This document shows positions 1-10,569 of a stretch of 64,000 bases of DNA, piece by piece (the stretch's first letter is position 1; each line of letters begins with the position of its first letter). The translations under genes and the position numbers were made by a program. The notes beneath the pieces are model-generated. The model searched no databases. It saw only the letters and a program-made list of their open reading frames with translations, and was not told the origin of the DNA. This DNA is from Pseudo-nitzschia pungens (lineage: Eukaryota > Bacillariophyta > Bacillariophyceae > Bacillariales > Bacillariaceae). The stretch spans positions 3,100,001-3,164,000 of the forward strand of contig CM074765.1 in NCBI GenBank assembly GCA_037355855.1, given 5' to 3'.

Positions 1-2
1 AG

Positions 3-1526
3 AACACTTTGGATTCCGACAAGGGAGAAGGAAAAGGACACGACGCAAGCAAGACACCCGCGCGACCGAAGTCATCGTCTACGTACAGCAATCAGTGGAA
101 GCACGATGTCCTCGAGGCGCGCAGCATCGTGACCATCCGAGCGGTAGAACTCATCTCCAAGTGGCTCCCGCGTCTCTTGGACGTGGCCATTGCGGCTCGG
201 GAAGATGAAAAACGACGGGCTGCCAGGGCTCGATCCAACCATAGCAGCAGAGACCAGTATCAACTGACACCCTTTGAAGTCTTTCTGACGAACATTGCCC
301 CCGTTGTTACAAAGCTCGTTGAACACGCTGCCTTTTGCGGTCTTGGCAGTGCCCCCAAAGGAAGTACCATTGAAATCAAGATGACATTTGGCAAAAAGGC
401 TCCTGACAAACTCCGAGCACTTCTCAGGACGCCCCTTCCGCCTTCCCAAAGTTCCCGTGTCGGGAAGGAACTCGCCGCCATGGTGGCCGTACTCGCTCAG
501 AGCAGCATCACCATTAATCAGTTGAAACCGCTACCGGGAGAAGTATCCACTACCGCAAAAAATGTCTACACCCTTTCCCCTCTGGAAGAGAGCCGCACAC
601 TGGGAGAGCAATCCGTAATGACCATCGAACGAAGGAGGTGCATCTATGCGTTTGATATTTGTGCACGGGGATGTTCCAGCAGGGCCACCGGGAGCGGAAA
701 GTTCGATGCCGACTCCCTCCTCACCTGCCTTCGCACTCTGTCCAACGAATTAACTCGTCCCGAAGAGTGCTCGAGCGAGGTCGAAAAGGGCTGCGAAGTC
801 GTCATTGAGAAGTGTTGCGATGGTTTGGCATCCTACGTTCGTGACCGCGGAGATGGGGCTCGGCTGAGTGCAGTGGCGGAATGTGCCGATGTCCTGCAGG
901 ATCGCATGACCGACGTCGTTCGAGAGATTGGGTACCTCACGAACAACCACGAAGAAGTCCAAAAAGAGATGATGCAAAACATTTTGGGCCTCGAAGGTGC
1001 TATGTTTGACGAGTTTTTAGACAGCATTCGGGAATCCACATCAGCGTGCTGCCGAATGGGATGGCTGGACGTTCGAGCAACCGATATGACGACCGAAAAT
1101 CCCTCGGGAGGATTTCCACCGTATCTTTCGGCATCGCTGTTGTCGATTGTTCGGTGCCGCGCTCAGGTGGAACAAGCTCTCGGGACAAAGATTCGCAAAT
1201 TAGAAGGCCAGACCTACCAGCACATTGCCATGGCCACAGTGGCAGAGGGGATTGCCGAGGGAATTTGCGAACAAATCCAGCAGCGAAAGATGACTCTCAA
1301 GGTCCGCCAATCCGATCGGTTGGCGAACGAGCTGCAGTTTTTGATGAACACGCTCAAAAGATACCTGTCGGACGAGGCCATGTCTCTGCTGGACGGAACC
1401 CGAAGGATGCTGTGCAGCAAGGCTGGACGCGGGAACGGAATGCAGGGTGATGGCCCCGATGGCTTGGCGGCTTTGGAGGAATTGGAGCGCCTCGGTCGCG
1501 TCTACGTTCTTTGTTTGGGAGCGTAG
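3..1526 (+). CDS. Exocyst complex subunit Sec5 (EXOC2-like), C-terminal part
   Basis: The frame is already open at the left edge, and the first in-frame codons are not a convincing start, so the gene begins upstream of the window; about 507 C-terminal residues are visible. It is largely helical with no membrane segment or catalytic motif. The last ~150 residues (from PPYLSASLLSIVRCRAQVEQ to the segment ending LSDEAMSLLDGTRRML) have the spacing and character of the Sec5/EXOC2 C-terminal helical bundle, where a 'YLxxALxxIVxxHAEV' helix is followed by an 'LE...LxxYLxxxA' helix. Known role of the family: a subunit of the octameric exocyst that tethers secretory vesicles to the plasma membrane. 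Residues roughly 80-480 are CATCHR-like helical. The assignment rests on remembered family patterns without an alignment; another CATCHR tethering subunit is the main alternative. Confidence 0.55.
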   Translation, partial: NTLDSDKGEGKGHDASKTPARPKSSSTYSNQWKHDVLEARSIVTIRAVELISKWLPRLLDVAIAAREDEKRRAARARSNHSSRDQYQLTPFEVFLTNIAPVVTKLVEHAAFCGLGSAPKGSTIEIKMTFGKKAPDKLRALLRTPLPPSQSSRVGKELAAMVAVLAQSSITINQLKPLPGEVSTTAKNVYTLSPLEESRTLGEQSVMTIERRRCIYAFDICARGCSSRATGSGKFDADSLLTCLRTLSNELTRPEECSSEVEKGCEVVIEKCCDGLASYVRDRGDGARLSAVAECADVLQDRMTDVVREIGYLTNNHEEVQKEMMQNILGLEGAMFDEFLDSIRESTSACCRMGWLDVRATDMTTENPSGGFPPYLSASLLSIVRCRAQVEQALGTKIRKLEGQTYQHIAMATVAEGIAEGICEQIQQRKMTLKVRQSDRLANELQFLMNTLKRYLSDEAMSLLDGTRRMLCSKAGRGNGMQGDGPDGLAALEELERLGRVYVLCLGA

Positions 1527-2182
1527 TATAGTATCGAAAACAGTGTTCATGGATTCGTTTGTATCAGCGTTCAAAACTACAAACCACGAATCGACAGCGG
1601 AGGGGCAATCCCTTGCGATTTGACACTAGCAGAGATCTTAAGAATGATCGACAATGTAGCTTTTTGCTTGCCATGCCTTGCTAGCACATTGAACCTAGAG
1701 CTTTGCAAGTTACACCAGCGAGGCCATTCTATTCCTTGGTGCTTTCGTTTCTTGTTTTTATTAAATTGTGCCACAAGCGCTGCACGAAGTATTGCTAAAC
1801 GAGGTGCCAACCAAATACTCTTCGTGAAAATCAGCAAGGTTGCCACGCCCGGAATTCATTTGCACCGCATGATATAAACAATCCACCTTGGTGCTGACAA
1901 ACACCAATATTGATTCTCAATGAATCAAACACCTCCAGCTCATCTTTGATGAAGATCCGGAAGCGTATCCTGACTCAGACGCCTTCTTGTATCTGTGTCA
2001 CAGCATTATATTACAGTGTGGCAACTATTCCGAGGAAGTCTTTCGAGTGAGATATTGCTCGGAGAAGAAAAGTAGAGTACAAAAGAGAATCTAGAACGAA
2101 AAAACAACAAAAACAGTGCAAGGTAGACTTTGAATACGAGGTGAATATTTGCGAATCTTTAGAAAAGTTACCGCTGAAAATA
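1527..2182. other. Convergent intergenic spacer
   Basis: AT-richer than the flanking genes, lying between the 3' ends of the Sec5-like gene (+) and the RBR ligase gene (-), so it should hold both 3' UTRs and terminators. No conserved reading frame seen. Confidence 0.6.
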
Positions 2183-5100
2183 TTACTCCTGGCGACCACC
2201 GCACATAGCACAACGGGAACCTCTAGTGTTCATAAAAGTACAGCGTGGACACCCCCACATTTGTGAAGCAGTGGGATAGTCGCTCGTTCTATGATCACTT
2301 CTATCGTCATTCGCTTCGTGTGTTTCGCGGGCGAGATTCCTGGACTGCGAAAGCAATCTTTCCATCTGATGAACTGATTCCCCGATGGCTTGCACCTGTT
2401 CATTTGCAGCTATCAATTGAACGCTGAGGTTGCGTGGAGTATTCGTTGTTGGTGAGGGGCTGGTCGTTGTTACGTAGGAAGTCAAAGTCGGTTGATAGTT
2501 TGGGTCTCGGATTTGAAGAAGTCTGCTAAAGACTTCTGGGCTAACTTCAGACTGCTCCTGATTGACTCCGCCATTGATGCTAGTAGGAGTCGCATGAGAC
2601 CTATTGGCCGGTGGCGTTTGTTTGATATCATTCCGTTTTTGGGTGGCGATTGCCCTATTTTCCTCTCTAAAAATCATGAACAAGAAATTGTTGAGTTCCG
2701 TTCGTTTCTCTGCAGCAGCAGCAGTCAAATATGTGATTTGCATCTGGGTTGCTCGAAGATGAGATCGTGCAACGATATCACTCATCTGCTCAGTGATGGT
2801 TTCCAGCTCGGATTGTAGACGTTCGAATCGAAGTTTTTCCTTTCGTTTGTTGACTAGATAGCCGATTGGCTGTGACTCCAGAGACCTCAAAGAAGACTTC
2901 GGGGGATATCTGAAAAAAGAAAACGCATAACTATGACGAAGAGTCGATCTACATTCGGCAAGCTCGAAGAAGGCATTGTGAAGAAATGAAAGTCCCTTGC
3001 CCCTAAAATTGAATGCAGGAGATCCATTGAATTCAATCGCAGCTTCCACAACTAGAGCCAATCGGGTGCAAACAGAGTCTCCCATTCTCTTCTCCAAGAT
3101 AGCACTCTCTTTGTGAGCTTCCCAGCGAGTATAATGGTGAATGAAACGGTTCATTTCTTGTTTCTTCCTCCAAGCCTTTCGGGCTGAGTGGATGGAAGTT
3201 CCATAGCTTTGATCATTCAAAACATCCAATAGGAATGGGTTGTTGCTCGTTGAAACAGGACGGTCGAGCTGACTGCCTCCATCATTTTTGTCTTCAATGC
3301 GATCAGGATCGTCTTCTTTCCAAATATTGCAGCGGAAATAGCCTCCAGTCTCGTTAGAATGCAATTTCCAGTCTTTCCGACAAATCCAGCAGAATTCATG
3401 GTGACAGGCATGGCACACCATGTGATTGCAGCCATCATTCTTTTCGATCGGGGCATTACACTCGGGGCAGGGCCGAGTATTGGCCTTGATCCAAAGCTTT
3501 TGGGCCAAGTCGTTGAGATCAGTCCCTTCGCCATTTTCGTCATCTACTTTACCAATCTCATCGCTAACTCGCTGATTCCATTCTTCTAGGCGCTGGCAGG
3601 TGAGAGGCCAATGAACAGCTTCACCACATGAAAAACAAAATCGCTGGGCCTTGCGTGGTTGTTTGAGACTGCGGCAATTCGTATATTCCGGATCTACTAC
3701 GCCTTCGTACGTCAGTTCATTGCAGGCACTTAAACTCCCCGCATATTTCTCTCCATCGTGACAAGCTACGCAAGTCGCCCCCGTATAATTCAGAAAAGTC
3801 TCATCATACCCCGCACTAGGCCATTTGGGTTGTTTCAATCGATGGACCACCCCTGTACAGTTGGGGTACGGACAAAACTTAAAATTAGGGTGCGAGGTAA
3901 TGAAATGGTCGGTACTTGCTTCCTCAATGCGGCACAAAATCTCGGGGTGATCCCTTTCTAACAAGCCTCTAATATCAATGATTGAAACGCACGACTCGCA
4001 ATCATGCTGTGGACAAGTTATAGAGTAAAGAGGCATTCGATTGTTCCCGCAGTCTTTGACATAGTCAGTCAGGCAATCTTTGCAAAACCCGTGCTCGCAA
4101 TTTCGCAAGACCATCCAATCGTTCTCTGCAACCTCATCGTCGTAGCATATTTGGCAAAGGTTAACATCTGAGTGTTCGCAACCATCTATCGTCGTTTCGT
4201 TTTCGCTTTCCAGAATCTTTTGTGCTGGTTCAAGTGATGGCTCAATTCCAGCATGGGTAAGCGCCTCCGCTTGGTTCATCTGGAAGGCACTAATCGCAGC
4301 CGGAAGATCCCATTTATGATGTGCCATGTATTGCTCCAGATGATGATATTCTAACAGTTTGAGGACAGAAGTTGTATTGCTGCAATTGCTCTGACCATTT
4401 TGAACTTTTAGATTCTGGTTTGAAGGCGATGGGACGGTATCCAAGCACGCTTCTAGCTTGACCTCGTTCGCATGAGTTGTAGACCCGGTCGGAGCATTCG
4501 TCACATACGGTTGAAGATACTCCAGCCCCCTTACGCTTCTGTACATTGGATTTTTGATTAAGGCAAGAGTAGTAGCTCTGTACTTCTGATCTAGTTCCTC
4601 GCTGGTGTGGGAGGTATTTCCGGATTCTTGCTCTTCTTGGACAATTGCTGTTTGCAGTTTTTCTTGAGCTTCCGCGAGACGACTCCTTCGTTCCTGGGCA
4701 ACTTCCTCCTTAGAGCATGTGATGAACCATCGAAACGGAGCGACGAGGCGACCACACGGGTTGTTTCGCGTGTTGACGTAGCTGGTGCTGCCCGTTTCAT
4801 TGGCGGCCGTCAGCGCATCGAGCATTTCGTCGTCCAATCCATAGGGGTCGACATAAAGCAGACCCCGAGCCTCTAGCTGCGCAGCCAGAGAGTCGTGACC
4901 ATGAGCTGCGGCAACCTCGCAAGGCGTCCGAGTCCCTAAGTCATCTACAATTGTCAGCATAACATCGAAATTGTTTAGGATAGCCATACAAATGTCCGAC
5001 CGACCGTGTTCTGCGGCATAGTGCAGAGCGGTCCGCCCATGGTTGTCGACGGCATTGACTGATGGGCGGTCACCGGATTTCTCATCAATCCATGAGAGTA

Positions 5101-6976
5101 GTGCTAGCATGCCATCCATTCGATCCATCACGATTTCATTCAGAAGTTTTGGATTCATCCCTGTCGCTTTTCTGGTTGTGATTCTTGGTTCTTTCGGATA
5201 TTGAAGTGATCCAACCGACTTGAACTCCTTGTCGTTAAATTGCAGCGTGGTACTCTTCTTATTCTCATCCCGCTCTTTTTTGTTGCTGAAGCTTAGGATT
5301 TTACCAAATATTTTTCGTTTGCTACGTGACATTTTTTTGTTCTTGGAATTTGTGCTTTTAGCTCCATCTGACAGTGAATCGAGGCCCAAAGTAAAATATA
5401 GTTGTCGCAACAAGTCCAGACTTCCATTTGGAATGGCTGAGGCCCCGATCCCAATCGCGGGCGTTGCACTCGACGCCGATTCTTCCGCTAACGCCGGTGC
5501 CGATGAAGATATTCGTTGCGACGTCTTTTTCTTTTTACTGCTTTTGTTGTCTTTGGATTTCTTCTTCTTGCTTTTGTTGCATTGGTCGTCCTCTCGAGCA
5601 GCATCCACTTCTGCTTTTCGAAGCTGTCGCTCCTGGGTTGTAATCCCACCCGCACACATGTGAATTGCGGTTCGCGAGAATTCATTTTTAGCATTGACAT
5701 TCCCGCCATTAGCAAGCATTAGACGGACCAGATTTCCAGCACCCAAACGAGCGGCCTCGTGGAGTGGCGTGGTTGTTGTCGCATCCACTTCCTCCTCCTC
5801 GTCGTGATGATTGTTTTTGTTCTCCTTGTCGTTTTCGGTCGATAATTCGAAGGACGAAGCCGAGTTTTGCCCGAAGTTTTCGGCCGACCGAGGATTTGAC
5901 GCACCATCTAGGTTTTGAACACTGTGGTCGTCGACATAAAGAGTTGCAGAAGAGTTCAAGTTTGCTTCTTGTCTTCCGAGAAAAAATCTTCGAAATGCCA
6001 TTCTTGGGTTTCTCGATTTCCGTTTCCGTCGGTTCTGATCTTCCATGATGGCCTGTTGATCCAATGCGTGTTTTATCGGATCGGGAAGCACTGTTTGGGC
6101 TGGGTGATCGTAGGTCGCATCGTCGTACGGACTCAAATAGTCGTCAGCAATAAATGCATCCGATGGATTCATCTTGCATTGCAAAATGGGGACATTCGAA
6201 CCGCCGATCAGTGACTCGGTTTCCATCTTTTCCTGTTGGTGAAGCCTGAGTAGCACCTGGCGGTATTCGCTGTTGCCATCGTGGCTGTTTCTGTCATCGG
6301 CGTTTGCACCGGTTGTTGCACTGGACTTTTTGCTGCGCCGTCGTCGAGTATTTTTGTCGGGCTTTCTACTATGAGTCGAGTCGGGACTCTGACTTGTGCT
6401 TCTGGAATCTGCTGAGATCAATCGATGGTGGTGCGTTGGGGAAGAAAATAGATTCGAGAATCTCGGAGACGAGGAGGCTCTATACGGGAAGCTGCGGGAA
6501 CGTACCATTTCCACAGTGGCAGTGGCGGCTGCAGCTGGTGATTTATCCCGACGACGTGATTCTGTTTCTTGCTGTTGTCGCAGCTTCTCTTCTTCCTCCT
6601 GTTCAAGCCATTGAACAAATTCTGCCAGGGTGGCCTGGTAAGTTCTCAGTGCCGCAACGGCGTCATCCTCGGAGAATGCCTTCCACAATCTTCGTCTTAG
6701 GGAACGCACCACGAAATCATACGTCAAAAGCCTCGTGTTTACCGGTGTAAGATCGAAGCTGCTGTAATTGTTGCTGTGGACACAGGGGGATAAATCCAGG
6801 GGACGGGGTTCTGTTTCCCGTGCATCATTCTTCCATTCTTTGCAAGGGCGGTCCTTTTTCTTCTTTTTCTTCTTCTTTCTTGAAGATGAGGGAGTAGAGG
6901 GAGTCGATGGTGATTGCAAGGGTGACAAATCCCTTTCAATTGAGGACGCAATGGATTTGTCGTTTCCTTTGGCCAT
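2183..6976 (-). CDS. Ankyrin-repeat RBR E3 ubiquitin ligase (ANKIB1/Ariadne-like) with C-terminal RanBP2 zinc finger
   Basis: A 1597-residue protein read in one uninterrupted frame. I chose the ATG at 6976 (MAKGNDKS); an in-frame ATG at 7132 would add 52 residues of unlikely composition. Order from this start: disordered Lys-rich N-terminus; ankyrin repeats at about 401-445 (TTPLHEAARLGAGN) and 640-710 (GRTALHYAAEHGRSD), separated by a Lys-rich insert; RING1 at about 941-1000 (CQICYDDE... CEHGFCKDCL); an IBR with a long insert (FCPYPNCTGVV ... CFSCGEAVHW); and RING2 at about 1168-1215, where C1183 in DGCNHMVC matches the catalytic cysteine that carries ubiquitin as a thioester in RBR ligases. 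A coiled Ariadne-type region follows. The extreme C-terminus WGCPRCTFMNTRGSRCAMC is a RanBP2-type zinc finger. Animal ANKIB1 has ANK-RBR-Ariadne; the C-terminal finger is an addition. Confidence 0.9.
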   Translation of the reverse strand: MAKGNDKSIASSIERDLSPLQSPSTPSTPSSSRKKKKKKKKDRPCKEWKNDARETEPRPLDLSPCVHSNNYSSFDLTPVNTRLLTYDFVVRSLRRRLWKAFSEDDAVAALRTYQATLAEFVQWLEQEEEEKLRQQQETESRRRDKSPAAAATATVEMVRSRSFPYRASSSPRFSNLFSSPTHHHRLISADSRSTSQSPDSTHSRKPDKNTRRRRSKKSSATTGANADDRNSHDGNSEYRQVLLRLHQQEKMETESLIGGSNVPILQCKMNPSDAFIADDYLSPYDDATYDHPAQTVLPDPIKHALDQQAIMEDQNRRKRKSRNPRMAFRRFFLGRQEANLNSSATLYVDDHSVQNLDGASNPRSAENFGQNSASSFELSTENDKENKNNHHDEEEEVDATTTTPLHEAARLGAGNLVRLMLANGGNVNAKNEFSRTAIHMCAGGITTQERQLRKAEVDAAREDDQCNKSKKKKSKDNKSSKKKKTSQRISSSAPALAEESASSATPAIGIGASAIPNGSLDLLRQLYFTLGLDSLSDGAKSTNSKNKKMSRSKRKIFGKILSFSNKKERDENKKSTTLQFNDKEFKSVGSLQYPKEPRITTRKATGMNPKLLNEIVMDRMDGMLALLSWIDEKSGDRPSVNAVDNHGRTALHYAAEHGRSDICMAILNNFDVMLTIVDDLGTRTPCEVAAAHGHDSLAAQLEARGLLYVDPYGLDDEMLDALTAANETGSTSYVNTRNNPCGRLVAPFRWFITCSKEEVAQERRSRLAEAQEKLQTAIVQEEQESGNTSHTSEELDQKYRATTLALIKNPMYRSVRGLEYLQPYVTNAPTGSTTHANEVKLEACLDTVPSPSNQNLKVQNGQSNCSNTTSVLKLLEYHHLEQYMAHHKWDLPAAISAFQMNQAEALTHAGIEPSLEPAQKILESENETTIDGCEHSDVNLCQICYDDEVAENDWMVLRNCEHGFCKDCLTDYVKDCGNNRMPLYSITCPQHDCESCVSIIDIRGLLERDHPEILCRIEEASTDHFITSHPNFKFCPYPNCTGVVHRLKQPKWPSAGYDETFLNYTGATCVACHDGEKYAGSLSACNELTYEGVVDPEYTNCRSLKQPRKAQRFCFSCGEAVHWPLTCQRLEEWNQRVSDEIGKVDDENGEGTDLNDLAQKLWIKANTRPCPECNAPIEKNDGCNHMVCHACHHEFCWICRKDWKLHSNETGGYFRCNIWKEDDPDRIEDKNDGGSQLDRPVSTSNNPFLLDVLNDQSYGTSIHSARKAWRKKQEMNRFIHHYTRWEAHKESAILEKRMGDSVCTRLALVVEAAIEFNGSPAFNFRGKGLSFLHNAFFELAECRSTLRHSYAFSFFRYPPKSSLRSLESQPIGYLVNKRKEKLRFERLQSELETITEQMSDIVARSHLRATQMQITYLTAAAAEKRTELNNFLFMIFREENRAIATQKRNDIKQTPPANRSHATPTSINGGVNQEQSEVSPEVFSRLLQIRDPNYQPTLTSYVTTTSPSPTTNTPRNLSVQLIAANEQVQAIGESVHQMERLLSQSRNLARETHEANDDRSDHRTSDYPTASQMWGCPRCTFMNTRGSRCAMCGGRQE

Positions 6977-8688
6977 ATTATCTTTCCTCCACTCAGCAGA
7001 TAATAGTCGACAGCACCTTTTCAACTCGATTCGGTGCAATACAACACGAAAGATTGAGAAAGACAGTGACTGCTGTAGCGGAAAGTTTGTTTTGTCACGA
7101 CAAGAGTTACTGTTTTCAAACCTTTGGAACACGATTGTTTGTTGTCCTTCCTATCAAAGACTTCTCTGCTATTCAAATAATGGGAGACTCGAGAAAAGGT
7201 GAATCGTTTGTTTGCAGGGCCATCGGAAACACCGGACTGCCGTGCTTGTGGTAACAATACAAAATAAGAGTAGTCGTCGCCGAAAGCGTGTTCCGGGTAG
7301 ATCAAAAAGTTATACGGCACGAAGCTATTATCAATACCAGTATCAGAACACTTTTTCTTACTTCCTTTCAGATAAATAAGGTTCTGAGTCAAGTTTTGAG
7401 ATTCGCTATGTATCGTTGATTCGAAATTTATTATTGCCTTCATAAATGACTCGTGGTAATCTTATGGAGGTGACAGTTGTGTTTCAATGTTCTGTCTCAA
7501 AGTGACTACAGACGTGCGGATTGGAAGTTTCTTGGTACTATTTTCCTCTCCAAAACATTGTCGTACGTAACCTTACTGTCACACGGCTCAACTCCGATGT
7601 GACATGAAAGGGAACCTAGGTTCCCATCGAAGTCAAACACGGTAAGGCTACGGTAAGGTTACGACGTAATGGAAGAATGAATCAAAATCGCAATTAGTAA
7701 GGTCTTCGTGCAATTTTTGTACGAGTAAACCTTACGGTAAGAACCTTACGGTATGTAACTACTTATAATAAGAAGAGTAATAATTCAGTACGAGCACTAC
7801 GGTCTCGTACGCAGTTCGTGTGGGACAACATCGGTGCACGAAGAACAGATCGAATTCTCGCAAGGAAAAAAAAAATCTCTTATTTTTCTGATTGTGAGAT
7901 TGTGAATAAGTAGAGTAAGTTAATTAGGTAAGGCTTAGTAAGAAACACGACGTCGACTTGAAAACTATATATAAGCCCCTTGGTTTAAGGATTAATATTT
8001 GCAGTCGATTGTCCACTCGTGTCATGTTTTTTTATGTCCATCCGTCCAAAAAACATCAGATTTGGAAATGATGCAGATTGGTTGTCTCAGTGGTGAACTG
8101 TGAGAGCAAGGAAATGATTCATTCGGAAGTCAATAAAAGAGATGAGGGTGTAGAAATGAAAATGTGCGGATATTCTTTGGAGCAAGAAGACGGAAAGGAG
8201 AAAATATATCCGAATTCTAAAATCCCGCGGTCAAAAGAAGATCATACATATTCAAAGAGTTACCAACTAGGTTTCGTTACGGGTTCTGGTATTTTGCTTT
8301 TCGATTGATTCACCGACAAAATCCGAATTTCATAATCAAACGGTGGTGGCAGGCAAAGATATTCATCGCGTATTGTGGTTTACCACCACATAGATTATAT
8401 GTTCTTACTGCCATTTATAGTTCACTCAGTGAAGTTCTTATTTCTAATCGCTGTTGTGAATGAAATCAAGAACTCATCAATTTGTAAGTATCGGATATTG
8501 CCCGGATGGCGTTGTGACACCTGGACGGAGTGGACAAATAATAGACACTTGACGCTGGTTGCAACACGCAAAATCAATGCTACCCACGCAAGAGAAATAA
8601 ACATCATTCACACGATATACAGTAGCTTCGTGGTTTCTGGAAACAAAAAAAGAGACCTCCTATTCTTTAATCTATGCCTTTCGTTTGA
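6977..8688. other. Gene-free spacer upstream of the RBR ligase gene
   Basis: About 1.7 kb holding the 5' flank of the RBR gene and the 3' flank of the fabG gene. Short open frames here (for example 8078-8308) begin at non-ATG codons and show no family motif. A TATA-like stretch (ACTATATATAAG, about 7964-7975) points to the right but no gene follows. A cluster of GTAAG/CTTAC words at 7569-7760 is listed separately. Confidence 0.55.
7569..7760. repeat. Cluster of GTAAG/CTTAC inverted words
   Basis: Within about 190 bases, GGTAAG or its complement CTTAC recurs many times, including the near-perfect palindrome CTTACGGTAAG around 7734-7744 followed by a second CTTACGGTA. Similar clusters occur at about 10325-10420, 19170-19565, 24640-24945 and 33060-33300, always between genes. 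Function unknown; the word equals a 5' splice-site consensus and its complement. Confidence 0.6.
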
Positions 8689-9829
8689 TTAACATCCAAT
8701 GGCCATACCTCCGTCAACATTGAAGGTGTGCCCGGTGATGTATTCGACGGCGTCATCCAAGGCCAAAAATTTGCACATTCCGGCGATTTCCGAGGGCTTT
8801 CCCAATCGCTTGAGTGGGATTGATTCCGCAACCGTTTCCAGGTAGCTCGCGTCGAGCTTGTCGACCATGTCCGTCTCGATGAATCCGGGGCAGATGCAGT
8901 TGACCTGGATTCCTCGAGCGGCAAATTCCTTGGCATTTGACATGGTCAGAGCAATGACACCTCCCTTGGCTGCGGCGTAGTTGGCCTGTCCAGGGTTTCC
9001 AAATTGTCCGACGACGGAGGAAATGTTGATGATGCGTCCGGTTCGCTTTTTTGCGGCGATTTTGAAAAAGGCCTGTGTACAGTAGAAAACACCGGAAAGG
9101 TTGGTGTCGATCACGTCTTGCCATTGCTTAGGCTTCATTCTCATGACAAGACCATCGCGGGTGATTCCGGCGTTGTTGATCAATACATCGACGGTTCCGA
9201 AGGCTTCGACGGATTTGGCGAAGAGCTCCTTGATGGCATCGGGGTCGGATGCTGTGTGGGTTTGTTGCATCGATGCATCGAATTTGTTCGTTAATTTACC
9301 CGGTTACATGATTTGTTGCGTGCCATTCACATATACAGAGTGTCGCAGAGCAATAAAATGACGAATGGAAGACAAAAAACGTGAGGACCGTGGACGATGT
9401 TTCTATTGCATAATAGGCTTCGACAAACCAAATGAGCTAGTGATCGCAACAGTAACTCTGTTTTAGTTTTGAACCCGACCACGTTGTCCTGCACTCACAG
9501 TCGGCTTGGATGGCGACGGCGTCACCACCGGCCTCCTTGATCTCGGCCACGGTGGCCTCGGCAGCTTCCTTGGATCCATCCGAAACAAAGTTGATAATGA
9601 CCTTTTGGCCGGCCTTTCCGAGGTCGGTGGCGATCGATTTTCCCAATCCACGCGAGGAACCGGTCACCAAGATGACCTTGGCGTCGTCGGCAACCATGTT
9701 GAGGCTGCTGGTGCTGTAGGACGACTTGAGCCCGAAAGAAGCAGCCGTGTTCTTGGGGACAAAGGCATTAGAGGTCGAAAGCACGAGGGCAGCAGCCAAC
9801 GAAAGGAGGGAGCGTGAAGTAAAGTTCAT
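8689..9829 (-). CDS. fabG: Plastid 3-oxoacyl-[acyl-carrier-protein] reductase, two exons
   Basis: Two exons, 9829-9499 and 9251-8689, joined across a 247-nt intron with GTGAGT donor at 9498 and CACACAG acceptor; together 297 residues. Reduces 3-ketoacyl-ACP with NADPH in type II fatty acid synthesis, expected in the plastid stroma. Residues 1-22 are a hydrophobic signal sequence ending in NAFVP (21-25), matching the diatom ASAFAP plastid-import motif, followed by a Ser/Thr-rich transit region to about residue 45. The SDR core shows TGSSRGLG (56-63, NADPH binding), NNAG (136-139), and the Ser-Tyr-Lys catalytic set S189 (NISSVVG), Y202 and K206 (YAAAK). The C-terminus GGMAIGC is typical. The start at 9829 is the ATG that puts the signal sequence at the N-terminus; in-frame upstream codons lack a sensible leader. 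Confidence 0.93.
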
Positions 9830-10569
9830 GGTGCTTGGTGTTGTGGATCTACAGAGTCTGATAAGTGACGACGACCGGTCTACGAATGAGAGAAAGGAGC
9901 ACGAATTGAATTCGATCAACTAGGGACATTCGAGAAGCAAAGATCGCCAAGTTCAGGGCGACGTCGACGAAGCAAACTCGTCGTGCAACGATTTTGATTG
10001 CATCGGATATCAATCAATCATTTCGTCATCATCCAATCCGTATTACGGGACGAGTAGTAAAGAACCCACACGCGTACAAGGAAAGTAAAAGGTGCCTGTT
10101 TTGAGCCGCAGAAGATTTTCAATTTCAAAATACATCACGCGCGTCCCAAAATACGTCACTGATGAGAACACGCCCGATTGAAACTCCATGAAGAAGTCGG
10201 ATGAGTCAATTTTGTATCTCACTATATAGGGGATCGAATACCGAAGAAAAGTTCCCCCTAATTTTTAAACTATTCAAAATAGACGGCACAAGCTCTCCCC
10301 ATCACACACTCATCCATGATAACCAGGGCTGTAATCGCAGGGTAAGTTACGGTAATTAGGCTCCCAGGTTTTACCTCTTTCTCTCTCTCCATTTTAAGGT
10401 TACCGTACCTGGTACGGTAGATGGACGATCGACGTCGATTGTCGATTGTCGTTAGTCTATCAAGCAGAGATTTCAACAACACTATTACGAATCTTGTAAT
10501 CACGGCGTGTCGGTTGTGGCTTTATCGCCGGGATATTTAGCTTTTCGAACACAAAGAACAGATCGAACA
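9830..10569. promoter_or_regulatory. Divergent promoter region between fabG and mitochondrial L15
   Basis: About 740 bases separate the two divergent start codons, so both promoters must lie here. CTATATAG occurs at 10221-10228, too far from either ATG to assign. GTAAG/CTTAC words appear at 10325-10420. No coding signal is credible. Confidence 0.5.

Noticed and set aside
5220..5663. Long frame opposite the RBR gene
   Set aside because: Shadow of the Lys/Ser-rich region on the other strand; Leu/Phe-rich antisense composition.
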